A DNA stretch of 64,000 nt, from the NCBI RefSeq assembly GCF_014642175.1, contig NZ_BMIL01000002.1, forward strand, positions 62,001 to 126,000. Reading direction: 5' to 3'. The DNA is from Pedobacter quisquiliarum. Lineage in GTDB: Bacteria > Bacteroidota > Bacteroidia > Sphingobacteriales > Sphingobacteriaceae. The notes under the pieces were generated by a model. The model worked only from the letters and a program-made list of their open reading frames with translations, ran no database searches and had not been told where the DNA came from. Shown here in pieces: positions 1 through 8,586 of the stretch. Made by a program: the position numbers and the translations under genes. Position 1 is the first letter of the stretch, and each line of letters begins with the position of its first letter.

Positions 1-707
1 CGGTAGCTTAATTTATCTTCCGCACGGGTCTTTGCGTAGATTTTATCAACCAGTTGGTAAGATTCAAATACGTTATCTGCAAGGGAAGTCGCTCTCCAGG
101 ATTTAAGCTGCGCTTTGGTTGGGTGATTGATCACAGTTGCATATTCCGTATAGCTTAACTGCTGATAATCTACCAGGCCGCTGTCCCATACGCTGTGCAG
201 GTTAGACTTCTGGCCGAACCAGGTTACATAAACCTTATTACCGCCAAGATCTTCTTTTCTTGCGGTATGCATCGGCTGATGTAAATCGCCCACCATGTGT
301 ACCAATAAGCGCAGGGCTAGTTTCTTCTGGTCCGCATTGCTTTGTTTATTTTTCAGGATGCTGATCATCTCCTGGATTTTGTTGTACACATTTGGTGTTT
401 TCTCCCGGTTTAGGAAATCCACCACACCCTGTCTATCCAGATTTGCCGGCAGATTTACATAGTGCCATGAACTCAGGTAGTTGTAACTCGTGTCAGACTT
501 GATGAAGTCTGGCCAGTTGGCAGTCATGGCAAGGGTTTCATCTCCGAGGATGTTTTTCACCGCTTTACGCGACTTTGAATTCAGGTAGGTTTCTGCAACC
601 TGACCCACGATGCGGTGGCCTAACATGCCCCATGCAGAAGCATTTACAGGGATATAGGCGCAGATGGCCATGATCAAGCCTACTTTTAAAGATTTGCTAA
701 ATTTCAT
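1..707 (-). CDS. S1/P1-family nuclease (partial, C-terminus beyond window)
   Basis: Zinc-dependent secreted nuclease of the S1/P1 family, which degrades single-stranded RNA and DNA; likely periplasmic or exported. The start is the ATG at 705-707, followed by a signal peptide ending near ASA, then WGMLGHRIVG. In this family the N-terminal Trp and nearby His bind zinc. Further on come WPDFIK, SWHYVNLP and a LLVHMVGDLHQPMH stretch, which is the diagnostic family block with its zinc-binding His and Asp. About 235 codons are visible; the 3' end runs off position 1. A terminator separates it from the lipoprotein gene upstream, so it is probably transcribed from its own promoter. Family call is firm; substrate is inferred. 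Confidence 0.9.
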   Translation of the reverse strand, partial: MKFSKSLKVGLIMAICAYIPVNASAWGMLGHRIVGQVAETYLNSKSRKAVKNILGDETLAMTANWPDFIKSDTSYNYLSSWHYVNLPANLDRQGVVDFLNREKTPNVYNKIQEMISILKNKQSNADQKKLALRLLVHMVGDLHQPMHTARKEDLGGNKVYVTWFGQKSNLHSVWDSGLVDYQQLSYTEYATVINHPTKAQLKSWRATSLADNVFESYQLVDKIYAKTRAEDKLSY

Positions 708-723
708 TTGTGTTGGCGTTTAA

Positions 724-782
724 TAAAAAAACCGATCGGGAGGCGCTTAGGTGCTTTCGCAATGCTCAGCTTCCGATCGGTT
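724..782 (-). terminator. Rho-independent terminator after the 789-1322 lipoprotein gene
   Basis: A perfect 10-bp inverted repeat, AACCGATCGG at 730-739 and CCGATCGGTT at 773-782, encloses a 33-nt loop. On the minus strand it is followed by a T tract (complement of the A run at 724-730). It lies just past the lipoprotein stop codon and before the nuclease start. Confidence 0.75.
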
Positions 783-788
783 GAGAAG

Positions 789-1322
789 TTATAAGGGTTT
801 TGGATCGCAAACGATCTTTTCTTTTAAAGACAGCACCGCTTCACGCTGGTCGTTTACACTTTGGATAATCAGTTGATCCGGCTTTGCAGACGTAATGGTG
901 AACGATTTCAGGTATTGTCCTGTCTGGTAGCAGCCGGAAACCTTCTGCTTGTAATTTGATTTGGTATAGGTACCCTGCAGGAACAAGCTGTCATTTCTAA
1001 CCGCATAAATTCCTTTGGCGTACTCTTTCCAGACCCCATTATTGTAGCAGGAATCTTCGTAGTAGTTGACTTTAGAATGTGTGGTGAGGTCTACATAGAA
1101 AGAATCGCAGGTGAACCTGAACTTGTGCTCGGTGTAGTTTAACAAGGTGCTGGCGTAAGGAATGCTATCCTGTGTCCAGACACCTTGCATAAAGACTTCT
1201 CCTCTGCCCTGCACATCAGGCAGGCGCTGGCATGCGGATGCCAGGAGTGCCAACAGGAGTACCGGGAAGCAGAGCTGATTTAATCTTTTCAATTGTTCTA
1301 TTTTATTATTTAAGGCTTCCAA
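789..1322 (-). CDS. Small lipoprotein of unknown function downstream of fumC
   Basis: A 177-residue protein with a cytoplasmic N-terminal stretch, a hydrophobic segment and the lipobox LLASAC around residues 26-31, so it is predicted to be lipidated at that Cys and membrane anchored. The mature part is rich in Tyr, Asn and Ser and has no motif I recognise. Its start codon lies inside the end of fumC (17-bp overlap), so the two are probably translationally coupled. Genes in this position are sometimes labelled fumarate hydratase by proximity, but nothing in the sequence resembles that enzyme. A terminator follows it. Confidence 0.8.
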   Translation of the reverse strand: MEALNNKIEQLKRLNQLCFPVLLLALLASACQRLPDVQGRGEVFMQGVWTQDSIPYASTLLNYTEHKFRFTCDSFYVDLTTHSKVNYYEDSCYNNGVWKEYAKGIYAVRNDSLFLQGTYTKSNYKQKVSGCYQTGQYLKSFTITSAKPDQLIIQSVNDQREAVLSLKEKIVCDPKPL

Positions 1323-2703
1323 CCATGTCTTCAGGTTTTACCCACTCGTCGAACTGTTCACTGGTTAGCAAATCAAGTTCTACGGCTGCGCCCCTTAAGG
1401 TTTTGTTTTCCTTGTGTGCTTTCTTCGCGATCTTCGCTGCATTTTCATAGCCGATATGCGGGTTCAATGCCGTTACAAGCATTAGAGAATTTTCAAGGTG
1501 TTTCTTGATCTCAGGCAGGTTCGGAAGGATACCCACTGCACATTTCTCGGTGAAAGAAACGCAGGCATCGCCCAATAATCTACCCGATTGTAATACGTTG
1601 GCTGCGATGACCGGCTTGAACACGTTTAGCTCAAAGTGACCGTTGCTACCGCCGATGCCTACTGTTACATCATTACCCATTACTTGCGCACAAACCATAG
1701 TTAAGGCTTCTGGTTGGGTAGGATTTACTTTTCCTGGCATGATTGACGAGCCTGGCTCGTTGTCCGGGATGATGATTTCGCCGATACCAGAGCGCGGGCC
1801 TGAGCTTAGCATTCTGATGTCGTTCGCGATTTTCATCAGGGAAACCGCTACACGACGGTAAGCGCCTGAAAGTTCAACCATTGCATCGTGTGCTGCCAAA
1901 GCTTCAAATTTGTTTGGTGCCGTAACGAATGGTAATCCGGTAAGCTCCGCGATTTTCTGTGCTACCAGCACGTCGTAACCTTTTGGCGTGTTTAAGCCTG
2001 TACCTACTGCTGTTCCGCCTAATGCGAGTTCAGCAAGCATTTCCAGCGCATTGTTGATGGCTCTTAAGCCGTTATTAAGCTGCTGTACATAGCCGGAGAA
2101 CTCCTGACCTAAGGTCAGCGGAGTAGCATCCATGAAGTGTGTACGGCCTGTTTTTACAATTTCATTAAACTCCTGCGCTTTTTGAGCGAGTGCATCTCTC
2201 AAAAGGGTGATGCCAGGGATGGTAATTGCGTGTGCTTGTTTGAAAGCTGCAATGTGCATTGCAGTTGGATAGGTATCGTTTGATGATTGTGATTTGTTTA
2301 CATCATCGTTCGGGTGCAACACTTTCTGTGCATCTTCCAATGAACCGCCGTTGATGACGTGTGCGCGGTAAGCGATCACTTCGTTAGCATTCATATTGCT
2401 CTGCGTGCCCGATCCGGTTTGCCAGATTACCAATGGAAACTGATCATCTAATTGTCCGGCAACAACTTCATCACACACCTGTGCGATCATGTCTGCTTTT
2501 TCCTGCGCAAGTACACCAAGTTCTGCGTTTGCTAGTGCTGCGGCTTTCTTTAAATATCCAAATGCATGGATGATTTCCTTCGGCATGGAAGCCTCCGGAC
2601 CTATTTTAAAATTATTTCTTGAACGTTCAGTTTGTGCACCCCAGTACTTATCTGCAGGTACCTGCACTTCACCCATGGTATCGTGTTCTGTTCTAAAATT
2701 CAT
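1306..2703 (-). CDS. fumC: Class II fumarate hydratase
   Basis: Converts fumarate to L-malate in the TCA cycle; cytosolic homotetramer without an iron-sulfur cluster. The sequence is full length (465 residues from this start) and carries the superfamily signature [10 protein letters not shown] at about 318-327, plus SGTQSNMN near 98 and HPNDDVN near 130, which form the active site in this family. A longer frame opens at 2724 (MLKIENY), but that extension overlaps a TAnnTTTG promoter element at 2722-2729, and homologues begin MNFRTEHD, so the internal ATG at 2701-2703 is preferred. The 3' end overlaps the downstream lipoprotein gene. Confidence 0.95.
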   Translation of the reverse strand: MNFRTEHDTMGEVQVPADKYWGAQTERSRNNFKIGPEASMPKEIIHAFGYLKKAAALANAELGVLAQEKADMIAQVCDEVVAGQLDDQFPLVIWQTGSGTQSNMNANEVIAYRAHVINGGSLEDAQKVLHPNDDVNKSQSSNDTYPTAMHIAAFKQAHAITIPGITLLRDALAQKAQEFNEIVKTGRTHFMDATPLTLGQEFSGYVQQLNNGLRAINNALEMLAELALGGTAVGTGLNTPKGYDVLVAQKIAELTGLPFVTAPNKFEALAAHDAMVELSGAYRRVAVSLMKIANDIRMLSSGPRSGIGEIIIPDNEPGSSIMPGKVNPTQPEALTMVCAQVMGNDVTVGIGGSNGHFELNVFKPVIAANVLQSGRLLGDACVSFTEKCAVGILPNLPEIKKHLENSLMLVTALNPHIGYENAAKIAKKAHKENKTLRGAAVELDLLTSEQFDEWVKPEDMVGSLK

Positions 2704-2721
2704 ATAATTTTCAATTTTCAA

Positions 2722-2729
2722 CAAAAATA
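2722..2729 (-). promoter_or_regulatory. Candidate -7 element for fumC
   Basis: On the minus strand this reads TATTTTTG, matching the Bacteroidota -7 consensus TAnnTTTG. It sits about 20 bases before the preferred fumC start. No good TTG -33 partner was found at the usual spacing. Confidence 0.4.
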
Positions 2730-2846
2730 GTCTTTATCTCTTTAAGAAGATTGTAAAGTATCTGATAATGTTTAAAACTCTTTTGCGTTTAGAACCATAT
2801 AAATTTCTAAATTTCCGACTTTTTATAAACCGAGTTCTACCTATCC

Positions 2847-4055
2847 ATGATCTATCGTTATTCCCTAGTGGTAATCTCCATGATTACCCTGATGTTTGCT
2901 GCCTGCTCCAATACCAATAGTGCTGATAAGGATCCAAAAGTTCGTACACTAAGTGACGAAAAGAAAGATAGTCTGCTGTTGGTGTACAATCCTGCCAAAG
3001 AAGACAAGTTTATTGCGGATTTTGTACAGCGACTGCATAAAAGGGCAGGCTTTAACGGGAATGTGCTGGTTGCGAAAGAAGGGAAAATTATCTTTCAGAA
3101 AGCAATCGGCTGGGCAGACTACCTGCATCGCGACAGCTTAAACATCAACTCGGAATTTGAGCTTGCATCCGTTACGAAAACCTTCACCGGTGTGGCGATC
3201 ATGCAGTTGATAGAGAACGGTAAGCTGACCCTGGAGGATAACGTAAAGAAGTTCTTCCCGGAGTTTCCTTATGAAGGGGTTACCGTACGTCTGCTTCTGA
3301 CGCACCGCAGCGGGATGATGAACTATGTGTATTTCACGGATAACATCTGGAAGGAAAAGATGAAACCGATGAGCAATATGGATGTCATGCGACTGATTGC
3401 GGAGCATAAGCCTGCCAGATATGCCGCGCCGGACACGCGTTTTCACTACAATAACTCCAATTACATGGTGCTGGCTTCGATCATTGAGAAGGTGACCGGC
3501 AAGCCCTATGCAGATTATATGATGACCAACGTTTTCAAGCCTGCGGGCATGAAGAACACGCATGTGTACTCGACGACGGTTTACAAAAAGCCACCGGTTG
3601 ATGTTGTTGGGCACGACCGCACCTGGCGGTATTCTGTGGTGCAGAACTTCCTTGACGGTCCTGTGGGCGATAAGGGGATCTATAGCACGATACATGATCT
3701 GGTTTTATATGACAATGCGCTACGTAATGGCAGGCTATTGAAAAAGGAAAGCCTGGATTCTGCCTATAAAGGTCGCAGTAAACCGGTGAACGGGCACTTT
3801 AACTACGGCTACGGCTGGCGGGTATTTGAAGGCGATAGGAACCGCAGAGTGGTTTACCACACGGGTTGGTGGCATGGTTTCAGACACATTTATGTACGTG
3901 ATCTGGACAAGAAGATTGTGGTTGTGTTTTTGGGTAACCTGACCAATGGTAGTTTGCTGCAGCTTGATGATTTATACAAGTACCTTAAGATGCCGATTAT
4001 CCGTAAGGGTGCTTATGCGGGCAACGGTTCTCTGCCGGGCAGCGATGAAGATTAA
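2847..4055 (+). CDS. Serine hydrolase lipoprotein, class C beta-lactamase/DD-peptidase fold
   Basis: A 402-residue protein of the class C beta-lactamase-like family (Pfam Beta-lactamase), which includes esterases and DD-peptidases. The lipobox MFAAC puts the lipidated Cys at residue 20. The catalytic SxxK is SVTK at 108-111, the YxN motif is Y201-N-N203, and HTG at 338-340 stands in the KTG position. Members of this family in Bacteroidota have mixed or unknown substrates, so beta-lactam hydrolysis should not be assumed. The gene stands alone and converges on recG. Its stop codon TAA lies within the first copy of a repeat derived from the 3' end of recG, so its extreme C-terminus may have been reset by that rearrangement. 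Confidence 0.88.
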   Translation: MIYRYSLVVISMITLMFAACSNTNSADKDPKVRTLSDEKKDSLLLVYNPAKEDKFIADFVQRLHKRAGFNGNVLVAKEGKIIFQKAIGWADYLHRDSLNINSEFELASVTKTFTGVAIMQLIENGKLTLEDNVKKFFPEFPYEGVTVRLLLTHRSGMMNYVYFTDNIWKEKMKPMSNMDVMRLIAEHKPARYAAPDTRFHYNNSNYMVLASIIEKVTGKPYADYMMTNVFKPAGMKNTHVYSTTVYKKPPVDVVGHDRTWRYSVVQNFLDGPVGDKGIYSTIHDLVLYDNALRNGRLLKKESLDSAYKGRSKPVNGHFNYGYGWRVFEGDRNRRVVYHTGWWHGFRHIYVRDLDKKIVVVFLGNLTNGSLLQLDDLYKYLKMPIIRKGAYAGNGSLPGSDED

Positions 4056-4270
4056 GAGATTTTATCGAAGGTTATTCCTTGATTCTTTTTGTTGAGGTAT
4101 GATTTGAGCAGATTAATCTTTTGCTTTAAGAGATTTTATCGAAGGTTATCCCTTGGTTTTTTCGTTGATATATGATTTGGCAGATTAATCTTTGCCCTTA
4201 AGAGATTTTATCGAAGGTTATTCCCTGATTCTTTTTGTTAAGGTATGATTTCAGCAGGCTGTTTTTTGGA
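4052..4270 (-). repeat. Three tandem copies of the recG 3' end
   Basis: Three direct copies begin at 4052, 4126 and 4198 (periods 74 and 72), each starting with the same 24 bases. The third is the live end of recG. Read on the minus strand, copy 1 (4052-4125) still encodes the same final 18 residues as RecG with only synonymous differences there. Copy 2 (4126-4197) has two single-base deletions that break the frame. See findings. Confidence 0.9.
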
Positions 4271-6303
4271 TGGTCGAGCATTGGATCTTCATCGAACAGC
4301 TCGATGATGGTGCTTCTGGCTTCTGCCAGGATGACCTGATCCTGGGCAAGATCGGCAAGTTTTAGGTCTAGCACCCCGCTTTGTTGGGTACCCTGGATAT
4401 CGCCAGGCCCGCGTAGCTGCAGGTCAATTTCTGAGATCTCGAAGCCGTTGTTGGTCTTCACCATCGTTTCTAACCGCACTTTACCTTCTTTGCTAAGCTT
4501 ATTGCCCGACATCAGGATGCAGAAGGATTGTTCCGCACCGCGGCCTACCCGCCCTCTTAACTGGTGGAGCTGCGACAGTCCGAAGCGCTCTGCATTTTCG
4601 ATGATCATGATGGAGGCATTTGGTACGTTTACACCAACTTCGATTACGGTTGTGGCTACCATAATCTGACTCTTACCTTCCACGAACTTCTGCATTTCAA
4701 AGTTCTTGTCTGCGTTTTTCATCTGGCCATGCACAATGCTGATCTGGTAATTGGGCAGTGGGAACTGATACCGCAGCTGCTCTATACCGGCTTCCAGGTG
4801 CAGCAGATCTAACTTCTCACTTTCCTTGATCAAGGGATAAACGACATATACCTGCCGTCCTTTCTGGATTTCTTCCCGCATGAAGCCGAACATGCGCAAG
4901 CGCTGTCCTTCGTACAGGTGCCGCGTGACGATGGGTTTACGGCCTTTCGGGAGTTCGTCTATCACGGACACGTCGAGGTCGCCGTAGAGCGTCATGGCGA
5001 GGGTTCTGGGGATGGGCGTGGCAGTCATGACGAGGATGTGCGGGGGGATCTGGTTTTTGCGCCATAACTTGGCGCGCTGCTCCACCCCGAAGCGGTGCTG
5101 CTCGTCGATAACCACAAGTCCCAGGTTCTGAAATTGCACTTTGTCTTCGATTAGGGCATGGGTGCCGACCAGGATTTGAATTTCACCACTTTCCAGTGCT
5201 TCGTGGAGCTTGCTGCGCTGCTTCTTGGGCGTGCTGCCGGTGAGGATGGCGACTTTCACGAGCTTGTCGCCAAGCAGACCCGTGAGGGACTCGTAGTGCT
5301 GCCTGGCGAGGATTTCCGTCGGTGCCATCATGCATGCCTGGTAGCCGTTATCGTTAGCAAGCAGCATGCTCATTAACGCAACGACGGTCTTGCCGCTACC
5401 AACATCACCCTGCACAAGGCGGTTCATCTGTACACCACGCTGGGTGTCCAGACGCACTTCCTTGATGACGCGCTTCTGCGCGTTGGTGAGTTCGAAGGGC
5501 AGGATTTCCTTGTAGAAGGTATTGACATTGTGTCCTACGGTGTTGAATAGCGCGCCTTTGAATTTCAGGCTACGCAGTTTTTTGCTGTTGAGCAACTGGA
5601 GTTGCAGGAAGAACAGTTCTTCAAACTTCAGGCGCCGCTGCGCGAGCTGCAGCGCACTGGCAGATCCGGGGAAGTGGATGTTCAGCATTGCATCGCGCTT
5701 GCTCATCAGGCGGTACTTCTCCAGGATATAGGCAGGCATATTCTCCGGGATCTCCCGCAGATGCTGCTCCAGGACGATCCGTTGTAACTGCTGAATGCCC
5801 TTACTATCCAGGAAGCGCTTCTTGAGCTTCTCCGTAGAATTGTAAATCGGCTGAAGGGTAAGGTTGCCAGCCAGCGTTTGCGGCCTCGGATAGGTTTCCA
5901 GCTCCGGATGGGATATGCTGAACTGTCCGTTGAAGACATTCGGCTTGCCAAAGGCGATGTACACTTTACCACGTTCCACATGTTCATCCACCCACTTCAG
6001 ACTTTGAAACCACACCAGTTCGATGGTGCCACTGTCGTCTGTAAATTTGGCTACAATGCGCTTCTTGTGCTTCTCGCCGATTAGCTCCTTCCCGGTAATC
6101 CGCCCTACGATCTGCACGAGTGGCAGCTCAGGTTGCAGCTCTGCTATTTTGTAGAACCGGGTGCGATCGATGTACCGGAAGGGGTAATAATGCAAAAGCT
6201 GGGCATACGTGTATATGCCCAGCTCTTTTTTCAGTAAATCTGCACGCATGGGCCCAACACCTTTAAGGTATTCTATTGGGGCATCTATGGTAGCAGTATA
6301 CAA
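4198..6303 (-). CDS. recG: ATP-dependent DNA helicase RecG
   Basis: Branch-migrating helicase that remodels stalled replication forks and recombination intermediates. At 701 residues it is full length. The N-terminal wedge/OB region covers roughly residues 60-150. Walker A GDVGSGKT is at 299-306, the DExx box DEQH at 400-403, motif III TATP at 427-430, and the late motif GRVGRG is present. The start is TTG at 6301-6303: the frame contains the ridA stop codon four codons upstream, and the next ATG (residue 19) would remove the conserved PIEYLKGVGP start of the family. It lies 9 bp after ridA and is probably cotranscribed with it. The 3' end is triplicated (4052-4270). Confidence 0.96.
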   Translation of the reverse strand: MYTATIDAPIEYLKGVGPMRADLLKKELGIYTYAQLLHYYPFRYIDRTRFYKIAELQPELPLVQIVGRITGKELIGEKHKKRIVAKFTDDSGTIELVWFQSLKWVDEHVERGKVYIAFGKPNVFNGQFSISHPELETYPRPQTLAGNLTLQPIYNSTEKLKKRFLDSKGIQQLQRIVLEQHLREIPENMPAYILEKYRLMSKRDAMLNIHFPGSASALQLAQRRLKFEELFFLQLQLLNSKKLRSLKFKGALFNTVGHNVNTFYKEILPFELTNAQKRVIKEVRLDTQRGVQMNRLVQGDVGSGKTVVALMSMLLANDNGYQACMMAPTEILARQHYESLTGLLGDKLVKVAILTGSTPKKQRSKLHEALESGEIQILVGTHALIEDKVQFQNLGLVVIDEQHRFGVEQRAKLWRKNQIPPHILVMTATPIPRTLAMTLYGDLDVSVIDELPKGRKPIVTRHLYEGQRLRMFGFMREEIQKGRQVYVVYPLIKESEKLDLLHLEAGIEQLRYQFPLPNYQISIVHGQMKNADKNFEMQKFVEGKSQIMVATTVIEVGVNVPNASIMIIENAERFGLSQLHQLRGRVGRGAEQSFCILMSGNKLSKEGKVRLETMVKTNNGFEISEIDLQLRGPGDIQGTQQSGVLDLKLADLAQDQVILAEARSTIIELFDEDPMLDHPKNSLLKSYLNKKNQGITFDKIS

Positions 6304-6312
6304 TATATTAGA

Positions 6313-6693
6313 TTATGCTTTATATGCAGTTGCAGAGATTTCTACGTTAACCCCTTTTGGAAGGCCTTTTACCGCTACAGTTTCCCTTGCAGGGAAGTTG
6401 TTTTTAAAGAATGACCCGTACACTTCGTTCACCTCATCAAACAGGCTCATGTCGGTTAAAAAGATGGTGATCTTCACAATATGGGAGAAGTCGTAACCCG
6501 CTTCTAATAGTACCGCATTGATATTACGCATCACCTGGCGGGTTTCTTCTTTAATAGAACTTTGCTCCAGTTCGCCAGTGGTCGGGTTGATGGGTACTTG
6601 TCCGGATAGAAATAAAAAACCGTTTACTGCTACCGCCTGGCTGTATGGTCCGATGGGCGCAGGGGCCTGGTCTGTGGTAATGATTTTCTTCAT
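6313..6693 (-). CDS. ridA: RidA family enamine/imine deaminase
   Basis: RidA/YjgF/UK114 proteins hydrolyse reactive 2-aminoacrylate and related enamines formed by PLP enzymes, protecting those enzymes; small cytosolic homotrimers. The 126-residue length is typical. Visible family features are the N-terminal APAPIGPYSQA block, FLSGQVP and the central VLLEAGYDFSHIVK segment. A Cys-free C-terminal block replaces the usual RxxV-rich end, ending VEISATAYKA, where the E is the usual catalytic-site Glu of the family. Its ATG overlaps the stop of the small membrane-peptide gene upstream (TAATG), and recG follows by 9 bp. Confidence 0.93.
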   Translation of the reverse strand: MKKIITTDQAPAPIGPYSQAVAVNGFLFLSGQVPINPTTGELEQSSIKEETRQVMRNINAVLLEAGYDFSHIVKITIFLTDMSLFDEVNEVYGSFFKNNFPARETVAVKGLPKGVNVEISATAYKA

Positions 6694-6833
6694 TATTTTA
6701 ATATGATTAGGTCAATAAGTTTCCAGATTACGCCTGCCAGAAAGACAATGATGGCCAGTGCATTTATGAAATGCATGATTTTGAGGTTGGTATTCTCAGG
6801 TCTGTTTGGATCTTTCTTTCTGAAGAAGTACAT
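6693..6833 (-). CDS. 46-residue single-pass membrane peptide, translationally coupled to ridA
   Basis: An ATG at 6831-6833 opens a 46-codon frame beginning MYFFRKKDPNRPENTN, followed by one hydrophobic helix (about residues 19-44) with the segment ALAIIVFLAGVIW. The stop TAA shares its last A with the ridA start (TAATG), a classic coupling arrangement that argues for a real gene. The basic N-terminus and single helix suggest an inner-membrane peptide with the N-terminus in the cytoplasm. It resembles short uncharacterised Bacteroidota membrane proteins (possibly the DUF6728 group, from memory). Function unknown. Confidence 0.7.
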   Translation of the reverse strand: MYFFRKKDPNRPENTNLKIMHFINALAIIVFLAGVIWKLIDLIILK

Positions 6834-6893
6834 AAAACAAATGTATAAAATAAACCAGAGAAGCCATAAAGGGCATTTGGCAAAAATAGCGCA

Positions 6894-6928
6894 TAAAAAA
6901 ACGGGGCTCCAATTTGGAACCCCGTTTT
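6894..6928 (-). terminator. Terminator after the OmpA-family gene
   Basis: The inverted repeat runs AACGGGG...CCCCGTT (6900-6927) with short inner pairing around AATT. A run of A on the plus strand (6895-6901) becomes the T tract for minus-strand transcription. It lies about 20 bp past the stop of the 6947-8284 gene and before the small membrane-peptide gene. Confidence 0.8.
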
Positions 6929-6946
6929 CTGTATGTTGTTTTCTAA

Positions 6947-8284
6947 CTAGTTAGAAGATGATTCAACACGACGGTTTTGGATACGACCTTCTTCAGTATC
7001 GTTTGAAGCAATTGGGTTAGCTTCACCATAACCTCTAGCTGTAACTTGGCTAGCGTTAACACCAGAGTTAACTAAGTAAGTTTTTACTGAGTTAGCACGG
7101 TCCTTAGATAACTTCATGTTATATGCAGCGGTACCTTCGCTTGAAGCATAACCTTTAAGGGTTATTTTACCGTTGTTTTCACGTACTCTAGAAGATAATG
7201 CATCTAAGATAGGGTAAGATTCAGTTTTTAAAACTGAAGAGTTAAATTCGAATTGGATTGGCTCGTAACCAGTTGCAGTTCCAGCTACGCTGTCAGCTTG
7301 CATTTTAGGTAGTGGACAACCTGATCCGTCAACAGCGGTACCTGCAGGAGTTCCTGGGCATTTGTCGAATTGATCAGCTACACCGTCACCATCAGTATCT
7401 TTTTTCAAGTCTTCGATAGAACGCTCTACGTTAGATACACGGTTTTTAAGTGCTTCAACTTCTTGACGTAAAGATGGATCTTTCAATTCATCATACATTA
7501 AAGCTAAAGGATTAACCCACTGAAGATCTGGTTTAGATTTAGAACCTAATGAGAACTCAAGACCAGCATATCCGTAAGAGAATTTATCTTTAGTAGTTGC
7601 TTTAGCGTAGATTCCGTCTAAGTTATCTGCGTCAACGAATGACATGGTGTAACCTAAGTTGAAGGCAACACGGTCAGATACTTTAAACTTAACACCAGCA
7701 CCAACTGGGATATAAGCTTCTTTTACATATTTTTTGTCTCTGTCATCACCAGCTCTGTCTTTCCAATCAAATTCAGCACCGCTAGTTGAAACTGTTTTAG
7801 GCGCATAAGCGATTAAACCGTAACCTGCAGATACGTAGAAGTTAACAGCGTTTTCACGACGTAAAAAGTCTACAGTTGCAACGTTAACAACACCGCTTAA
7901 GTCAGCAGCATAACCAACTTCAGTTTCGAAAGATCTAAGACCGAATTGAGATCCGTTAACCGCATCTTTGTTCGTTCCAGAGATTTTTCCACGGAAGATG
8001 TTACCTTGTAATGCGAAAGCATGACCTAGTTGTTTCTTCAACGAGATACCATAACCTAAGTTAAGATCTTGGTTAGTGAAATCGTTTGATCCACCGATAA
8101 CTACAAATGGAGATAATACACCTGCATTAACACCGAATGACCAAGTTCTGTACTGGCCTCTTCCGCCAAATACCTTGGCTGAAGACGAAGTCATTGTAGA
8201 ATCCTGAGCACTAGCAAGAGACGTTGCTCCTACTAAGGCTGCAAAGGATAATGCAAGACCCTTTTTTAAAGTAGAATAATTCAT
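6947..8284 (-). CDS. OmpA family outer membrane protein
   Basis: A 445-residue outer-membrane protein. A signal peptide ends near SLASAQ. The first roughly 260 residues form a predicted beta barrel rich in alternating aromatic and polar residues. A short coiled-coil-like stretch (RNRVSNVERSIEDLKK type) follows. Next is a calcium-binding thrombospondin type 3 repeat, DTDGDGVADQFDKCPG. The C-terminus is an OmpA peptidoglycan-binding domain with IQFEFNSSVLK, GYASSEG and the NRRVE end. It probably links the outer membrane to peptidoglycan. The smooth codon choice suggests high expression. It stands alone with its own terminator. Confidence 0.93.
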   Translation of the reverse strand: MNYSTLKKGLALSFAALVGATSLASAQDSTMTSSSAKVFGGRGQYRTWSFGVNAGVLSPFVVIGGSNDFTNQDLNLGYGISLKKQLGHAFALQGNIFRGKISGTNKDAVNGSQFGLRSFETEVGYAADLSGVVNVATVDFLRRENAVNFYVSAGYGLIAYAPKTVSTSGAEFDWKDRAGDDRDKKYVKEAYIPVGAGVKFKVSDRVAFNLGYTMSFVDADNLDGIYAKATTKDKFSYGYAGLEFSLGSKSKPDLQWVNPLALMYDELKDPSLRQEVEALKNRVSNVERSIEDLKKDTDGDGVADQFDKCPGTPAGTAVDGSGCPLPKMQADSVAGTATGYEPIQFEFNSSVLKTESYPILDALSSRVRENNGKITLKGYASSEGTAAYNMKLSKDRANSVKTYLVNSGVNASQVTARGYGEANPIASNDTEEGRIQNRRVESSSN

Positions 8285-8586
8285 AATTTTCTTTTTTTAA
8301 GGTTAACAAATTTAAATAGTAATTCTTTTTAGTACGGCAAAACTAAACAAATATTTAATTTCTCAAAGCATTATACAAACTCTGTTCCAAAGTTGGCCAT
8401 ACCGCATTATTAACGACACCTACATGTCATTCTATGGCCTATGTGGATAAAGAACAGCCTTATTGCCGAATTACTGTCATGAAAAATGCTTGTTTTTGAC
8501 ACGCCAGCGCGTGATTTTAGCCCAATGGGAAAACTGGTTCACGGTATTATACAGTAAGTCCATTATTTAAGACAGAGTTACTAACA
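8285..8586. other. Intergenic region between ompA-like gene and meaB
   Basis: This 302-bp gap should hold the promoter of the OmpA-family gene. A minus-strand TAAATTTG occurs about 30 bases before its start, with a TTG 23 bp upstream, slightly longer than the usual spacer. A small hairpin CACGC-CAGC-GCGTG lies at 8500-8513 without a T tract. I see no coding sequence or RNA gene. Confidence 0.4.
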
